Assembly: GCA_963665155.2 (NCBI GenBank)
Contig: CAXXFI010000002.1
Location: 124,001-188,000 of the forward strand
Direction: 5' to 3'
Length of the DNA: 64,000 nucleotides
Source: UBA1141 sp963665155
GTDB lineage: Bacteria > Chloroflexota > Dehalococcoidia > Lucifugimonadales > UBA3495
Part shown: piece after piece, positions 17,002 to 25,368 of the stretch
Numbering within the stretch: position 1 is the first letter of the stretch
Layout: every line of letters starts with the position of its first letter
Notes under the pieces: generated by a model
The model's database searches: none
What the model was told of the DNA's origin: nothing
Seen by the model: the letters and a program-made list of their open reading frames with translations, nothing else
Program-made: the position numbers and the translations under genes

Positions 17002-17197
17002 ATCTTTCCTCAGAAGCGGTTTTCTGCGGTCGAAAGCGCAGCTACTCGTCTAAATCGGGGCTAGTTTGTAAAGCTAGCGGATTCAAAAGCGCGCTTCTCC
17101 TATGCTTTGTCTTTTAGCGTAAGAATCAGGACGAGAGGCTCGCGCTGTTATCCAGTTGATGGTGAGCTCGTCGATCAATCTGTAGCAATGGGCTTGT

Positions 17198-17347
17198 CCT
17201 TCGACTAGCTCAGGACGAACGATCTTGGAGTTCTACAACCGTTCGTGGTAAGCCTGTCGAACCATTGCTCGGCCAAATGACCCTTCGACTGGCTCAGGGC
17301 GAACGGTCTTTGAGTCTACAGCCGTTCGCGGTGAGCCTATCGAACCA
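17198..17347. repeat. Two GTTCG/GAACCA hairpin repeats in tandem
   Basis: Two similar units (17198-17264 and 17281-17347) each pair a left arm CCTTCGACTxGCTCAGG with a right arm ending AGCCTGTCGAACCA. Each arm is nearly the reverse complement of the other. They fill much of the 17002-17396 gap, which otherwise shows no gene. Related copies occur at 9178, 35010 and 38865. Confidence 0.75.
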
Positions 17348-17396
17348 GAAACTCTATCGGGAAACAGGTACGGCGGCACCCCGGGTAAAAGTAAAA

Positions 17397-18134
17397 TCAG
17401 CGCTTGATAATCAGAAGTGAGAAGTAGTCGAAGTCTTCTTCGCTCAGGTCGCTCAGGTTTTGCACCACCTCTTCTCTTTCGGTCGTGGCCCTTCGCACGT
17501 AGATAGCTTTGCCCGCCAGACCCAAATTTTCCAGATTGGCCAAAGCGTCGAGAAGCGCTCGGTTGACTTCCATCAGCACGATGGTGTCGTAGTTGGTGAT
17601 AGCCTGGCGAAGGTCGTCGATCCCGTAAACCGCAGGCAAAATGGCGAGGCGCTGACCGTGGGTAACCAGGGGAGTGCCGGAACTGGCCGCCGCCGCCATG
17701 ATTGATGACACGCCGGGTAGGACCTCGACCGGCTGTCCCGGGAATTGCGCAAGAACGCTATCGAGCAAGTGTGAAAACTCGCTGTACAGCATAGGGTCGC
17801 CCTCCGTTATGAAGGCGACATCGCGGCCTTTCTGCAGGTAGGCGCCTATCCTTACCGCCGCATCGGTCCATGTTTCGGCACTGACCGGTGTATCGTCGGA
17901 AGGCACGGTGATACTGATAAGTTCCGGTTTGCTGGTTTCCAACAACTCCTGAACCACTCTTAAAGCGTAGCTTTCCCGGCCGTCGTCCAACTGCGTATAG
18001 CAGATGGCCTCTACCCGTTGCAAAAGCCGTTGCGCTTTTATCGTCAGCAGATCGGGGTCCCCTGGACCGACACCGACACCGTAGAGGCAGCCCTGAGTTG
18101 GATTTTCGGTTTGCTCGGTCATCCGCCAGTACAC
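17397..18134 (-). CDS. cobI: Precorrin-2/cobalt-factor-2 C20-methyltransferase
   Basis: The 245-residue protein (239 if it starts at the ATG at 18116-18122) is a SAM-dependent tetrapyrrole methylase. It shows YGVGVGPGDPDLLTIKA (SAM-loop opening), VAFITEGDPMLYSEF, and EVLPGVSSIMAAAASSGTPL, the set typical of CobI/CbiL. It would methylate C20 of precorrin-2 or its cobalt complex during corrin ring formation. No other cobalamin genes are nearby, so the pathway must be scattered or incomplete. The symbol follows family similarity; CbiL (anaerobic route) is equally possible. It ends about 40 bp from leuS on the same strand. Confidence 0.85.
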   Translation of the reverse strand: MYWRMTEQTENPTQGCLYGVGVGPGDPDLLTIKAQRLLQRVEAICYTQLDDGRESYALRVVQELLETSKPELISITVPSDDTPVSAETWTDAAVRIGAYLQKGRDVAFITEGDPMLYSEFSHLLDSVLAQFPGQPVEVLPGVSSIMAAAASSGTPLVTHGQRLAILPAVYGIDDLRQAITNYDTIVLMEVNRALLDALANLENLGLAGKAIYVRRATTEREEVVQNLSDLSEEDFDYFSLLIIKR

Positions 18135-18174
18135 CTAAAATCGTCGGCTAACATTTTGAGTAGATAGGCTAGAA

Positions 18175-20652
18175 TTATCGCACCACCAGGTTGACCAGTC
18201 TTCCGGGAACGTAGACCGACTTGAAAATCGATTTGCCTTCGGTGAAGGACTGGACTTTGGGGCTGGCCAAGGCAAGCTCTCGGGCCGCCCCTTCCTCAAT
18301 GTCCGCTGGGACCTCCAACTTGTCCCGAACTTTACCGTTGACCTGCACCACCAGGGTAATCATTTCGTCGGCGGCAAGCCCGTCGTCCCAAGTTGGGAAC
18401 AATTGCTGGTGAATGCTGTAGGTATGTCCGGTAAGCTCCCACATTTCCTCGGTAACATGGGGAGCGATGGGCGCCAGCATAAGCAAAAACTTTTCAATGG
18501 ATTCGCGCCAAGTATCCGAATCTATACCGCCATCGGCCCAAACGCGGTTTAGACCGTTGGTCAACTCCATCAAAGCAGCTATCGCCGTGTTGAACTTGAA
18601 GCGGTCGAGGTCGTTGTGGCACTTTCGTATCGTCTGGTGCAAGAGCCGCATGATTTCCCGCTTGGTTTCCGGAACGGCTCGTGCCTCATTTATTTCCGAA
18701 GGGTCACGGGCCACCATATCCCAGACCCGGTTGAGCCAACGGGCCATGCCGTTCATGCCCACTTCACTCCAGGGTCCGCCTTGGTCCCAGGGACCGATGA
18801 ACATGAGGAAGCACCTGACGGCATCGGCCCCAAGGTGATTGACCACCTCATCGGGGTTCACCACGTTGCCCCGGCTTTTGCTCATCTTCTCGTGGTCTTG
18901 CCCCAGGATTACCCCCTGGTTAAACAACCTCAAGAAAGGTTCGTCAAAATCGATAAAGCCTATGTCCTTCAGGGCTTTAATGAAAAAGCGGGAATAGAGC
19001 AGGTGCATTACGGCATGCTCGGCGCCACCCGTATATTGGTCCACCGGTAGCCACCGTTTGCCGACTGAAGGGTCCACTGGCGCTTGGTCGTAATCCGGGC
19101 TCAGATACCGCATCATGTACCATGACGAATCCATGAAAGTGTCCATGGTGTCGGTTTCCCTCTTTGCGGGATCGTGGCAACGAGGACAGGTAGTATTCAC
19201 GAACTCGGCATTAGCGGCTAAGGGAGATTCGCCGGTGGGCTTAAAATCCGCGTCGGGGGGCAATAACACCGGCAGGTCCTCTTCAGGGACGGGGACGATG
19301 CCGCAGGCTTGGCAATAGACCATGGGGATGGGAGTGCCCCAATATCTCTGACGGGAAATGAGCCAGTCCCGAATGCGGAATGACACGGTCCGCTTACCCC
19401 AACCGTTCTTCTCGATGTCTAGGGCTATCGCTACCTTTCCTTCTTCGTTGGTCATGCCTTCGTAGCGGGCCGAGTTGGTCATGAACCCTTCCCCCAAGTA
19501 GGCTTCGGAAAGTTCGCCGCCATTCCATTCAATGGGCGCAACCACTGTCCTCACCGGTAGACCGTACTTTTTGGCGAAAACAAAGTCTCGCGCATCGTGA
19601 GCTGGCACACCCATCACAGCACTGGTGCCGTAGGTCATGAGAACGTAGTCTCCAATATATACGGGCACCCGCTCGCCGTTTAGCCTGTTGATGGCGTATG
19701 AACCTATAAACACCCCTGTTTTTTCACCCTCGGTGGACATCCGGTCAATCTCCGACGTTTGACGGGCCCTATTGATGTAGGCCTCAACGTCTTCTTGCTT
19801 GTCATCGGTGGTCAACTGAGACACCAAGGGATGCTCGGGAGCCAATACAATGAAGGTCACACCGAAAATAGTGTCTATCCTGGTAGTAAATGTGCGAATC
19901 TCTTTTTCGTCTATATTCGAGGGAGCGATGTCGAAGCTAATTTCCACGCCTTCGCTGCGGCCAATCCAGTTGGTCTGCATGTTGAGAATCTTGTCCGGCC
20001 AATCTTGCAAACCGCTGAAGTCCAAGAGCCGATCGGTGTACTCGGTAATTCGGAAGAACCATTGCTCTAAGTCACGGCGGGTAATTTCAGAGCCACACCG
20101 TTCGCAATTGCCATTTAACACCTGCTCGTTGGCCAGAACCGTCTGGCACGAAGGGCACCACACCACCGGGGCTTTGTTGCGGTAAGCCAGTCCCCGCTCG
20201 TAGAACTTCAAGAAAAACCACTGGTTCCACCTGTAATACTCGGGCGCGCAGCAAACGATTTCCCGGTCCCAATCATAGATTGCGCCGAGAGAACGCAGTT
20301 GACGGCGCATATTCTCAATGTTGCTCATGGTCCAGGTATACGGGTGAATTCCGCGGCTGATTGCAGCATTTTCGGCAGGGAGACCGAATGCGTCAAACCC
20401 TATGGGATGGAGCACGTTGTACCCCTGCATCCGGCGGAAACGGGCGTGGCAATCCGCTGGGGCCATGGCATACCAATGACCAATGTGCAGGTCTCCGGAA
20501 GGATAGGGATACATGGTCATTTCGTACCATTTGGGCCTCGGGTCGTCGTTATCGACCCGGTGGAGACCGTCCTGATCCCAGAGTGCCTGCCACTTTCGAT
20601 CAATGGCTACCGCATCGTAGCGTAATTCAACCTGCCTGGGGCTGGTAGTCAT
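18175..20652 (-). CDS. leuS: Leucyl-tRNA synthetase
   Basis: The 825-residue class I synthetase shows the HIGH motif in HIGHWYAM at residues 56-59, a CPSC...CERC zinc-type knuckle near residues 165-185, the CP1 editing domain with TYGTSAVMGVPAHDARD, MDSSWYMMRYLSPD, and the KMSKS motif in HEKMSKSRGN near residue 587. The length is normal for bacterial LeuS. It charges tRNA-Leu in the cytoplasm. GAGGTGATGGCAA precedes the ATG. The leader carries two hairpins but no recognisable T-box (no AGGGTGGnACCGCG). Confidence 0.97.
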   Translation of the reverse strand: MTTSPRQVELRYDAVAIDRKWQALWDQDGLHRVDNDDPRPKWYEMTMYPYPSGDLHIGHWYAMAPADCHARFRRMQGYNVLHPIGFDAFGLPAENAAISRGIHPYTWTMSNIENMRRQLRSLGAIYDWDREIVCCAPEYYRWNQWFFLKFYERGLAYRNKAPVVWCPSCQTVLANEQVLNGNCERCGSEITRRDLEQWFFRITEYTDRLLDFSGLQDWPDKILNMQTNWIGRSEGVEISFDIAPSNIDEKEIRTFTTRIDTIFGVTFIVLAPEHPLVSQLTTDDKQEDVEAYINRARQTSEIDRMSTEGEKTGVFIGSYAINRLNGERVPVYIGDYVLMTYGTSAVMGVPAHDARDFVFAKKYGLPVRTVVAPIEWNGGELSEAYLGEGFMTNSARYEGMTNEEGKVAIALDIEKNGWGKRTVSFRIRDWLISRQRYWGTPIPMVYCQACGIVPVPEEDLPVLLPPDADFKPTGESPLAANAEFVNTTCPRCHDPAKRETDTMDTFMDSSWYMMRYLSPDYDQAPVDPSVGKRWLPVDQYTGGAEHAVMHLLYSRFFIKALKDIGFIDFDEPFLRLFNQGVILGQDHEKMSKSRGNVVNPDEVVNHLGADAVRCFLMFIGPWDQGGPWSEVGMNGMARWLNRVWDMVARDPSEINEARAVPETKREIMRLLHQTIRKCHNDLDRFKFNTAIAALMELTNGLNRVWADGGIDSDTWRESIEKFLLMLAPIAPHVTEEMWELTGHTYSIHQQLFPTWDDGLAADEMITLVVQVNGKVRDKLEVPADIEEGAARELALASPKVQSFTEGKSIFKSVYVPGRLVNLVVR

Positions 20653-20724
20653 TTGCCATCACCTCGGAGTAGTCGAGCCGGCCATTACCGATGAATGACC
20701 GGGTGATTTTTTAAGATATTGTGG

Positions 20725-20766
20725 GCCGGATTCTCCGGCAAAGGCTATGTACCCACGAATACGTGG
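20725..20766 (-). promoter_or_regulatory. Two hairpins in the leuS leader
   Basis: GCCGGA/TCCGGC (6-bp stem, 3-nt loop, 20725-20739) and CCACG/CGTGG (5-bp stem, 4-nt loop, 20753-20766) lie 70-115 bp upstream of leuS. They could form a leader RNA, but neither is followed by a T run on the minus strand and no known riboswitch consensus was recognised. Low confidence in function. Confidence 0.35.
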
Positions 20767-20867
20767 ACCCGCACAAGTTAGCTCAAACATCTTAGCATAG
20801 ACCACGGTCAACACGATGGTTGGCCGCAGAAAATCACAGCAACAAGCCTTCTATCTCATTGACACCC

Positions 20868-21275
20868 TCATTGACACCACCGAGACCAGTGCCTAGAATC
20901 CAGGTACTTAGAATCATCGACACTACCGAGACCCGTGCCTAGAATCCAGGTACTTAGAATCATCGACACTACCGAGACCCGTGCCTAGAATCCAGGTACT
21001 TAGAATCATCGACACTACCGAGACCCGTGCCTAGAATCCAGGTACTTAGAATCATCGACACTACCGAGACCCGTGCCTAGAATCCAGGTACTTAGAATCA
21101 TCGACACTACCGAGACCCGTGCCTAGAATCCAGGTACTTAGAATCATCGACACTACCGAGACCCGTGCCTAGAATCCAGGGTACTTAGAATCCGGGCACT
21201 TTAAATCAGCGACACTACCGAGACCCTTGCCTAGAATCCAGGGTACTTAGAATCCGGGCACTTAAATCAGCGGTA
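20868..21275. repeat. 46-bp tandem repeat array
   Basis: About seven head-to-tail copies of a 46-bp unit, marked by CTACCGAGACCCGTGCCTAG and then AATCCAGGTACTTAGAATCA, run from about 20868. The repeat starts fall every 46 bp (20904, 20950, 20996, 21042, 21088, 21134). The last two units are longer (about 61 bp), with an inserted variant AATCCGGGCACTTAAATCAG. There is no coding frame and there are no unique spacers. This is a minisatellite in the divergent leuS/trkH intergenic region. Confidence 0.93.
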
Positions 21276-21415
21276 AGATAATATTTGATTTCTCACGGAC
21301 CCGATGACCCGCGGTTGACCAATGTTAGCCTCGTGTCAGACTCAGAACAACAGTCAGAACAACAGTCAGACAACAGTCAGAACAACCAGAACAACAGTCA
21401 ATGTTAGCCTCGTAT

Positions 21416-21679
21416 AGAACAACAGTCAGAACAACAGTCAGAACAACAGTCAGAACAACAGTCAGAACAACAGTCAGAACAACAGTCAGAACAACAGTCA
21501 GAACAACAGTCAGAACAACAGTCAGAACAACAGTCAGAACAACAGTCAGAACAACAGTCAGAACAACAGTCAGAACAACAGTCAGAACAACAGTCAGAAC
21601 AACAGTCAGAACAACAGTCAGAACAACAGTCAGAACAACAGTCAGAACAACAGTCAGAACAACAGTCAGAACAACAGTT
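21416..21679. repeat. 12-bp tandem repeat array (CAGAACAACAGT)n
   Basis: About 22 almost perfect copies of the 12-bp unit cagaacaacagt lie in a row, with a degenerate block at about 21338-21400. The 13-bp flank atgttagcctcgt occurs at both 21323 and 21400, as if the region had been duplicated. Because 12 is a multiple of three, an apparent frame of Thr-Val-Arg-Thr repeats results, but it has no ribosome site and is not called a gene. It ends about 155 bp before trkH. Confidence 0.93.
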
Positions 21680-21726
21680 CTAGAATTTTGATCTTTTTAA
21701 TAACTTTACCGCCCTCGGAAGCACTT

Positions 21727-21762
21727 CCCGGTAGCGGGTTGCCTTTCGGCCCGGGAGGGCCG
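21727..21762 (+). promoter_or_regulatory. Hairpins in the trkH leader
   Basis: CCCG-GTAG-CGGG is followed by CGGCCC-GGGA-GGGCCG (21747-21762), a perfect 6-bp stem with a GNRA-type tetraloop, 70 bp before trkH. The GC-rich leader contrasts with the AT-rich stretch at 21680-21705, which could hold the promoter. No c-di-AMP (ydaO) consensus was found. Function is unknown. Confidence 0.35.
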
Positions 21763-21833
21763 GAGATAGATTCGGTGGCACATAAACTTCAGCCGGCCCG
21801 AACGCTCCCGGGGGTCTCCTCCAAGGGCTAGAA

Positions 21834-23291
21834 ATGGGGTTGGACAGGCGACCAAGACCCCGGGATCAGGTGATCCGCCAACCTCGGCTTCGGGAAGTAC
21901 TCCCGACAGTGGCCGTGGCAGCCCCGCTTCGGCATCCTCGCAGACTGTTTAGTTCCCCGTTGATTCTTTTGTTCGGCTTCATCCTGTTCATTGGTGTTGG
22001 GGGACTTTTACTGTCGTTGCCCCTCTCCAACGCAGGAAGTGGATTTACATCTCCGGTCACTTCGTTTTTCACTGCGATCTCCGCCGTTACGGTTACCGGT
22101 CATACCGTAGTCAACACCCCTACCTTCTGGAGCGGGTTCGGGCAGGCGGTCATATTCGTGCTAATGATGGTTGGAGGGCTTGGATTCATGGTGGTCAGCA
22201 CTTTCTTGCTGCTGGTCATCGGCCATCGGTCAACGCTGCAGGAGCGTCTCCTGACCAGCGGGTTGATGCGCGATACGGTTGGCGTCGATCAGATGGAGGG
22301 TCTGCGGCGAGTCGGCCGGAACGTAGTCTTGCTTGTGTTCGCCTTGTACGGGATCGGAACAATTGCGATTTTCTGGCAGATTCATGGCCTTGATGGAGCA
22401 GGTGTCGGGAAATCCTTATGGCATTCCATGTTCCTGTCCGTCGCATCCTTCAATAACTCTGGATTTACCATAATTCCTGAGGGCGGCGCAGGCAGCAGCT
22501 TGGCACGGTTCGCATCCAATCACTCCTTGTTGCTGATATCCACGGGCCTCATGATTCTGGGTGGGTTGGGATGGACAGTGCTGGTGGACGTTTATCGGCG
22601 CCGTCGTTTCTACCGTTTCAGCCTGGATACGAAGCTTGTCGTAGTAACCAGCATCATCCTTTGGGTCCTGGGGGTGGGAGTTTTACTGCTGGCCGAGTTC
22701 AACAACTCGGGCACTCTTGGTAACCTAAGTTGGTCCGACAAATCCGTTGGAGCTGTTTTCCAATCGGTCAGCGGAAGAACCGCCGGGTTTGCAACCATCG
22801 ATTTCGATCAAGTAAAAGATGTCACTAAGATGACCTATTCGGGGCTGATGTTCGTTGGCGGGGCCGCCGGGTCAGTTGCCGGCGGCATAAAGGTCGTGAC
22901 CTTCGCCGTCATAGTAGCGGCAGTAATGTCTTCCCTGCGGGGGCGTTCCCAGGCGGAGGCCTTTGGACGGGAAATACCCGTGTCCCAGCTTTATCGAGCG
23001 CTGACCGTGGCTCTTTTAGGATTGGCGGTCATTGGCGTTTTAATGACTATTTTAACTATAACCGAATCCGACGTGCCATTCCTCAAGTTGATGTTCGACA
23101 CCGTCTCCGCTTTGGGGACAACCGGAGCGACCACTGGCATCGTGCCGAGCTTGAGCATCACTGGCAAGTGTTTGTTCATGGTGGCCATGGTTGTGGGGCG
23201 GGTCGGCCCTGTGGTTTTAGCCTTGGCTCTGGCCCCTCGAGAGGATCCAACAGTATATCGCTTTGCCCAGGAAAGGGTTAAAATAGGCTGA
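21834..23291 (+). CDS. trkH: TrkH/KtrB-type potassium transporter membrane subunit
   Basis: The 485-residue integral membrane protein has the four pore-loop repeats of the TrkH/KtrB family. Their signatures are SAVTVTGHTVV (about 83), SFNNSGFT (about 205), VSGRTAGFATID (about 318) and SALGTTGATTG (about 427). Each supplies one filter glycine, and the count of helices fits the 8-TM SKT fold. It conducts K+ across the cytoplasmic membrane and needs cytoplasmic RCK subunits, which are encoded downstream. The ATG at 21834 has only a weak site (AAGGGCT). A basic 35-residue N-terminal tail precedes the first helix. Confidence 0.93.
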   Translation: MGLDRRPRPRDQVIRQPRLREVLPTVAVAAPLRHPRRLFSSPLILLFGFILFIGVGGLLLSLPLSNAGSGFTSPVTSFFTAISAVTVTGHTVVNTPTFWSGFGQAVIFVLMMVGGLGFMVVSTFLLLVIGHRSTLQERLLTSGLMRDTVGVDQMEGLRRVGRNVVLLVFALYGIGTIAIFWQIHGLDGAGVGKSLWHSMFLSVASFNNSGFTIIPEGGAGSSLARFASNHSLLLISTGLMILGGLGWTVLVDVYRRRRFYRFSLDTKLVVVTSIILWVLGVGVLLLAEFNNSGTLGNLSWSDKSVGAVFQSVSGRTAGFATIDFDQVKDVTKMTYSGLMFVGGAAGSVAGGIKVVTFAVIVAAVMSSLRGRSQAEAFGREIPVSQLYRALTVALLGLAVIGVLMTILTITESDVPFLKLMFDTVSALGTTGATTGIVPSLSITGKCLFMVAMVVGRVGPVVLALALAPREDPTVYRFAQERVKIG

Positions 23292-23567
23292 AATCACCCG
23301 AGTAGAATCGAAACAAATAAGCGTCCGACGGTTGGTACTGGAACAGATTTAGGCACAGTGACGGCTAAAAGGCAGGACAGTCTAAAACTGTTGACTCGGC
23401 ATCTAATATTTGTGTGGTGGAGACGTGCGGCGGGTTCCGGCTTTGGCCGGAATGGCTAAAATCCGAAAAGGCTAGATTGCAGCAGAGACTCTAGCCGCTA
23501 GTTAGGGTTTTCAGCAATAGCCAGGCCTTGAGCTGAACCTGTAGGAGAAAGGAGACCTAGGGAGAGC

Positions 23568-24278
23568 ATGAAAAAACAGGTGTGCGTAATCGGAGTTGGG
23601 CGTTTTGGCGCAGCGGTGGCCAAGGAGTTGTATCAGTCGGGACATGACGTGTTAGCCATCGACACCGACGAAGCGAAAATTCAGAATATGCTGGGCCAGG
23701 TTACCTACGCTGTGCGTGCCGACGCAACCAATGAGTCGGTGCTTAAAGAGCTGGATGTTGCCGACTTCGATGTGGCCGTGGTGGCCTTGGGCAGCGAAAA
23801 CGTTCAATCCAGCATCCTTATCACGGTGGTGCTCAAAAGTATCGGTGTGCCATTTGTGATCTCACGAGCGTCAAACGAGCTACACGGAGCAACCTTAGAA
23901 CGAGTGGGCGCAGATAGAGTTGTATTTCCTGAAATGGAAAGCGCTCGCCGAACGGCGCACGTTGGCTTTACCGCCGGTGTCATCGACTATATGCCGATAG
24001 TTCCAAACTTCGGGATCATTAAAATGCGCCCCCCCGAACAGATGTACGGAAGGACGCTGGAAGAGCTCGGCCTAGGCGGCGTCTCGGACAAGCACGGCGT
24101 TTCAGTGCTAGCCATCCGGCGGGGACGCACCTCATTTTTGCACCCAGCCAAGGACGAAGAAATCAAGCCGGGGGACGTATTAGTGTTGGCAGGAGCCAAT
24201 GAGCACATCGGAGAGTTGTATGATTCGGCATTGGAATTGCCGCCCCCGGTGGCTACCGGCCACGGCCACCCGCGATAA
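23568..24278 (+). CDS. trkA: TrkA/KtrA potassium-uptake regulatory protein (RCK_N + RCK_C)
   Basis: The 236-residue protein has an N-terminal Rossmann RCK domain with the canonical VIGVGRFGAAVAKEL loop (GxGxxG near residues 8-13). AIDTDEAK supplies the acidic residue after strand 2. A C-terminal RCK_C domain spans about 140-225 (MYGRTLEELGL, KPGDVLVLAG). It would gate the TrkH channel by binding nucleotides at the cytoplasmic face. GGAGAAAGGAG and GGGAGAGC precede the ATG. It is 276 bp downstream of trkH. It is the only one of the three RCK proteins here with an intact dinucleotide glycine pattern. Confidence 0.92.
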   Translation: MKKQVCVIGVGRFGAAVAKELYQSGHDVLAIDTDEAKIQNMLGQVTYAVRADATNESVLKELDVADFDVAVVALGSENVQSSILITVVLKSIGVPFVISRASNELHGATLERVGADRVVFPEMESARRTAHVGFTAGVIDYMPIVPNFGIIKMRPPEQMYGRTLEELGLGGVSDKHGVSVLAIRRGRTSFLHPAKDEEIKPGDVLVLAGANEHIGELYDSALELPPPVATGHGHPR

Positions 24279-24495
24279 TCCTCCGAATTTGCCCTAGGGA
24301 TTCGGCCAGCGTCTAAACCAGTTGCCTTAAGCTAGATTGCACACCAGGCAACCAGCATCTGGGTTGCCGGTTGAACCAGCTTGGAAGTAACATTATAATC
24401 ACGCACTAAAGCTAAAGACCAACAATTACGGTTGATAAATTACAGGCACTTAGGCGCCGTTGGCCACCAAGTCTACCTGAAAACGGTTGAGCTAC

Positions 24496-24951
24496 ATGCG
24501 ACTCGACGTACACAAAATATTGGTTCCCGTTAGTGGGGACGCAGTGAGCGAGCGGACATTCCGTTGGGCTTGCCAGGCAGCCAAGGATTCCAAGGCAGAA
24601 CTCCATGCCGTATACGTCATCGAAGTTCCCTTAGACCTTCCGCTGGAAGCCGAGATTACCCAAGACGTCAACCTTGGCGAAGAAATACTAACCCGCATTG
24701 AGGCTATAGCGTCTCAAGAGAAATGCAAGAATGTCCAAGCCCGGTACATGCGGGCCAGACACGCTGGCCCAGCCATCGTACTGGAGACCCAAGACCGCAA
24801 CATGGACATGGTGATCATGGGCATCCCGTACCGCCGACGTTTTGGCACGTGCGAGATGGGGACTACGGCGGACTACATATTCCACAACGCCGAGTGCCAG
24901 ATTATCCTGTGGAGGGACCTTGCCCCTGTCCACGCCCTAACCAGAGACTAG
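24496..24951 (+). CDS. Universal stress protein (UspA family)
   Basis: The protein has about 151 residues with a Usp fold. It opens VHKILVPVSGDAVSERTFRW and carries AELHAVYVIEVP. A later MVIMGIPYRRRFGTCEMGTT block near residue 112 corresponds to the nucleotide-binding G2xG9GS/T region, here in altered form (GIPYRRRFGT). ATP binding is therefore uncertain. The ATG at 24496 is preferred over the TTG at 24487. It is four bases from the next gene, so it is probably co-transcribed with the RCK proteins. That context suggests a role in K+ or stress regulation. Confidence 0.85.
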   Translation: MRLDVHKILVPVSGDAVSERTFRWACQAAKDSKAELHAVYVIEVPLDLPLEAEITQDVNLGEEILTRIEAIASQEKCKNVQARYMRARHAGPAIVLETQDRNMDMVIMGIPYRRRFGTCEMGTTADYIFHNAECQIILWRDLAPVHALTRD

Positions 24952-24955
24952 CTTC

Positions 24956-25357
24956 ATGCATGTGCTGATCTTTGGCTGTAACCAGATGACCGCCAACTTG
25001 GTGCCAGTTTTGGCTCAAGCGGATCTTACGGTCACCGTGCTCTCTCGGGAGAGGGAATGCTTGGCCCAAGTCGCCGGGGAGCCAGGGGTCAATGTTATCC
25101 TGACCGTTGAGCCGATGATGCAGGACTACCTGCATCAAGGCGGGATAGACAGTGCTGACATTTTCTTGGCCTTAGCCAACAATGACCATGAAAATGCCTT
25201 GGCCGCCCAAGTTGCCCACCACATTTTCAACGTCCCCAAGGTTGTGTGCCACCTAACCGACCCTCAATTGCAGATTCTTTACTCAGGACTTGGTTTGCAA
25301 GTGGTTGGATACTCCTTTGGATTGCTTCAAGACATACGCCAAGCCATTGGAAAGTAG
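24956..25357 (+). CDS. Single RCK_N (TrkA-N) domain protein with degenerate nucleotide loop
   Basis: The 133-residue protein is one Rossmann RCK_N domain and lacks the RCK_C domain. Where functional RCK proteins read GxGxxG, this has GCNQMT. The position after strand 2, usually Asp or Glu, is in VLSRERE. ADIFLALANNDHENALAAQ (about 63-82) keeps the rest of the fold. It may be a structural partner that forms a hetero-oligomer with the full-length RCK protein encoded 12 bp downstream. Tight spacing on both sides indicates co-translation. Confidence 0.85.
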   Translation: MHVLIFGCNQMTANLVPVLAQADLTVTVLSRERECLAQVAGEPGVNVILTVEPMMQDYLHQGGIDSADIFLALANNDHENALAAQVAHHIFNVPKVVCHLTDPQLQILYSGLGLQVVGYSFGLLQDIRQAIGK

Positions 25358-25368
25358 GACAAGGACCG

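Noticed and set aside
20653..20867. T-box riboswitch before leuS
   Set aside because: No AGGGTGGnACCGCG core or paired terminator was found, only two simple hairpins.
20868..21275. Possible CRISPR array
   Set aside because: Units of 46 bp are contiguous; there are no variable spacers and no cas genes in the window.
21401..21691. Open frame of Thr-Val-Arg-Thr repeats
   Set aside because: It is the by-product of a 12-bp tandem repeat whose period is a multiple of three; it has no ribosome site and no non-repeat domain.
21680..21833. c-di-AMP (ydaO) riboswitch before trkH
   Set aside because: The GC-rich leader is structured but lacks the conserved core sequences.
25246..25368. Earlier start for the second full-length RCK protein
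   Set aside because: The upstream part overlaps the previous RCK gene and does not match the Rossmann start.
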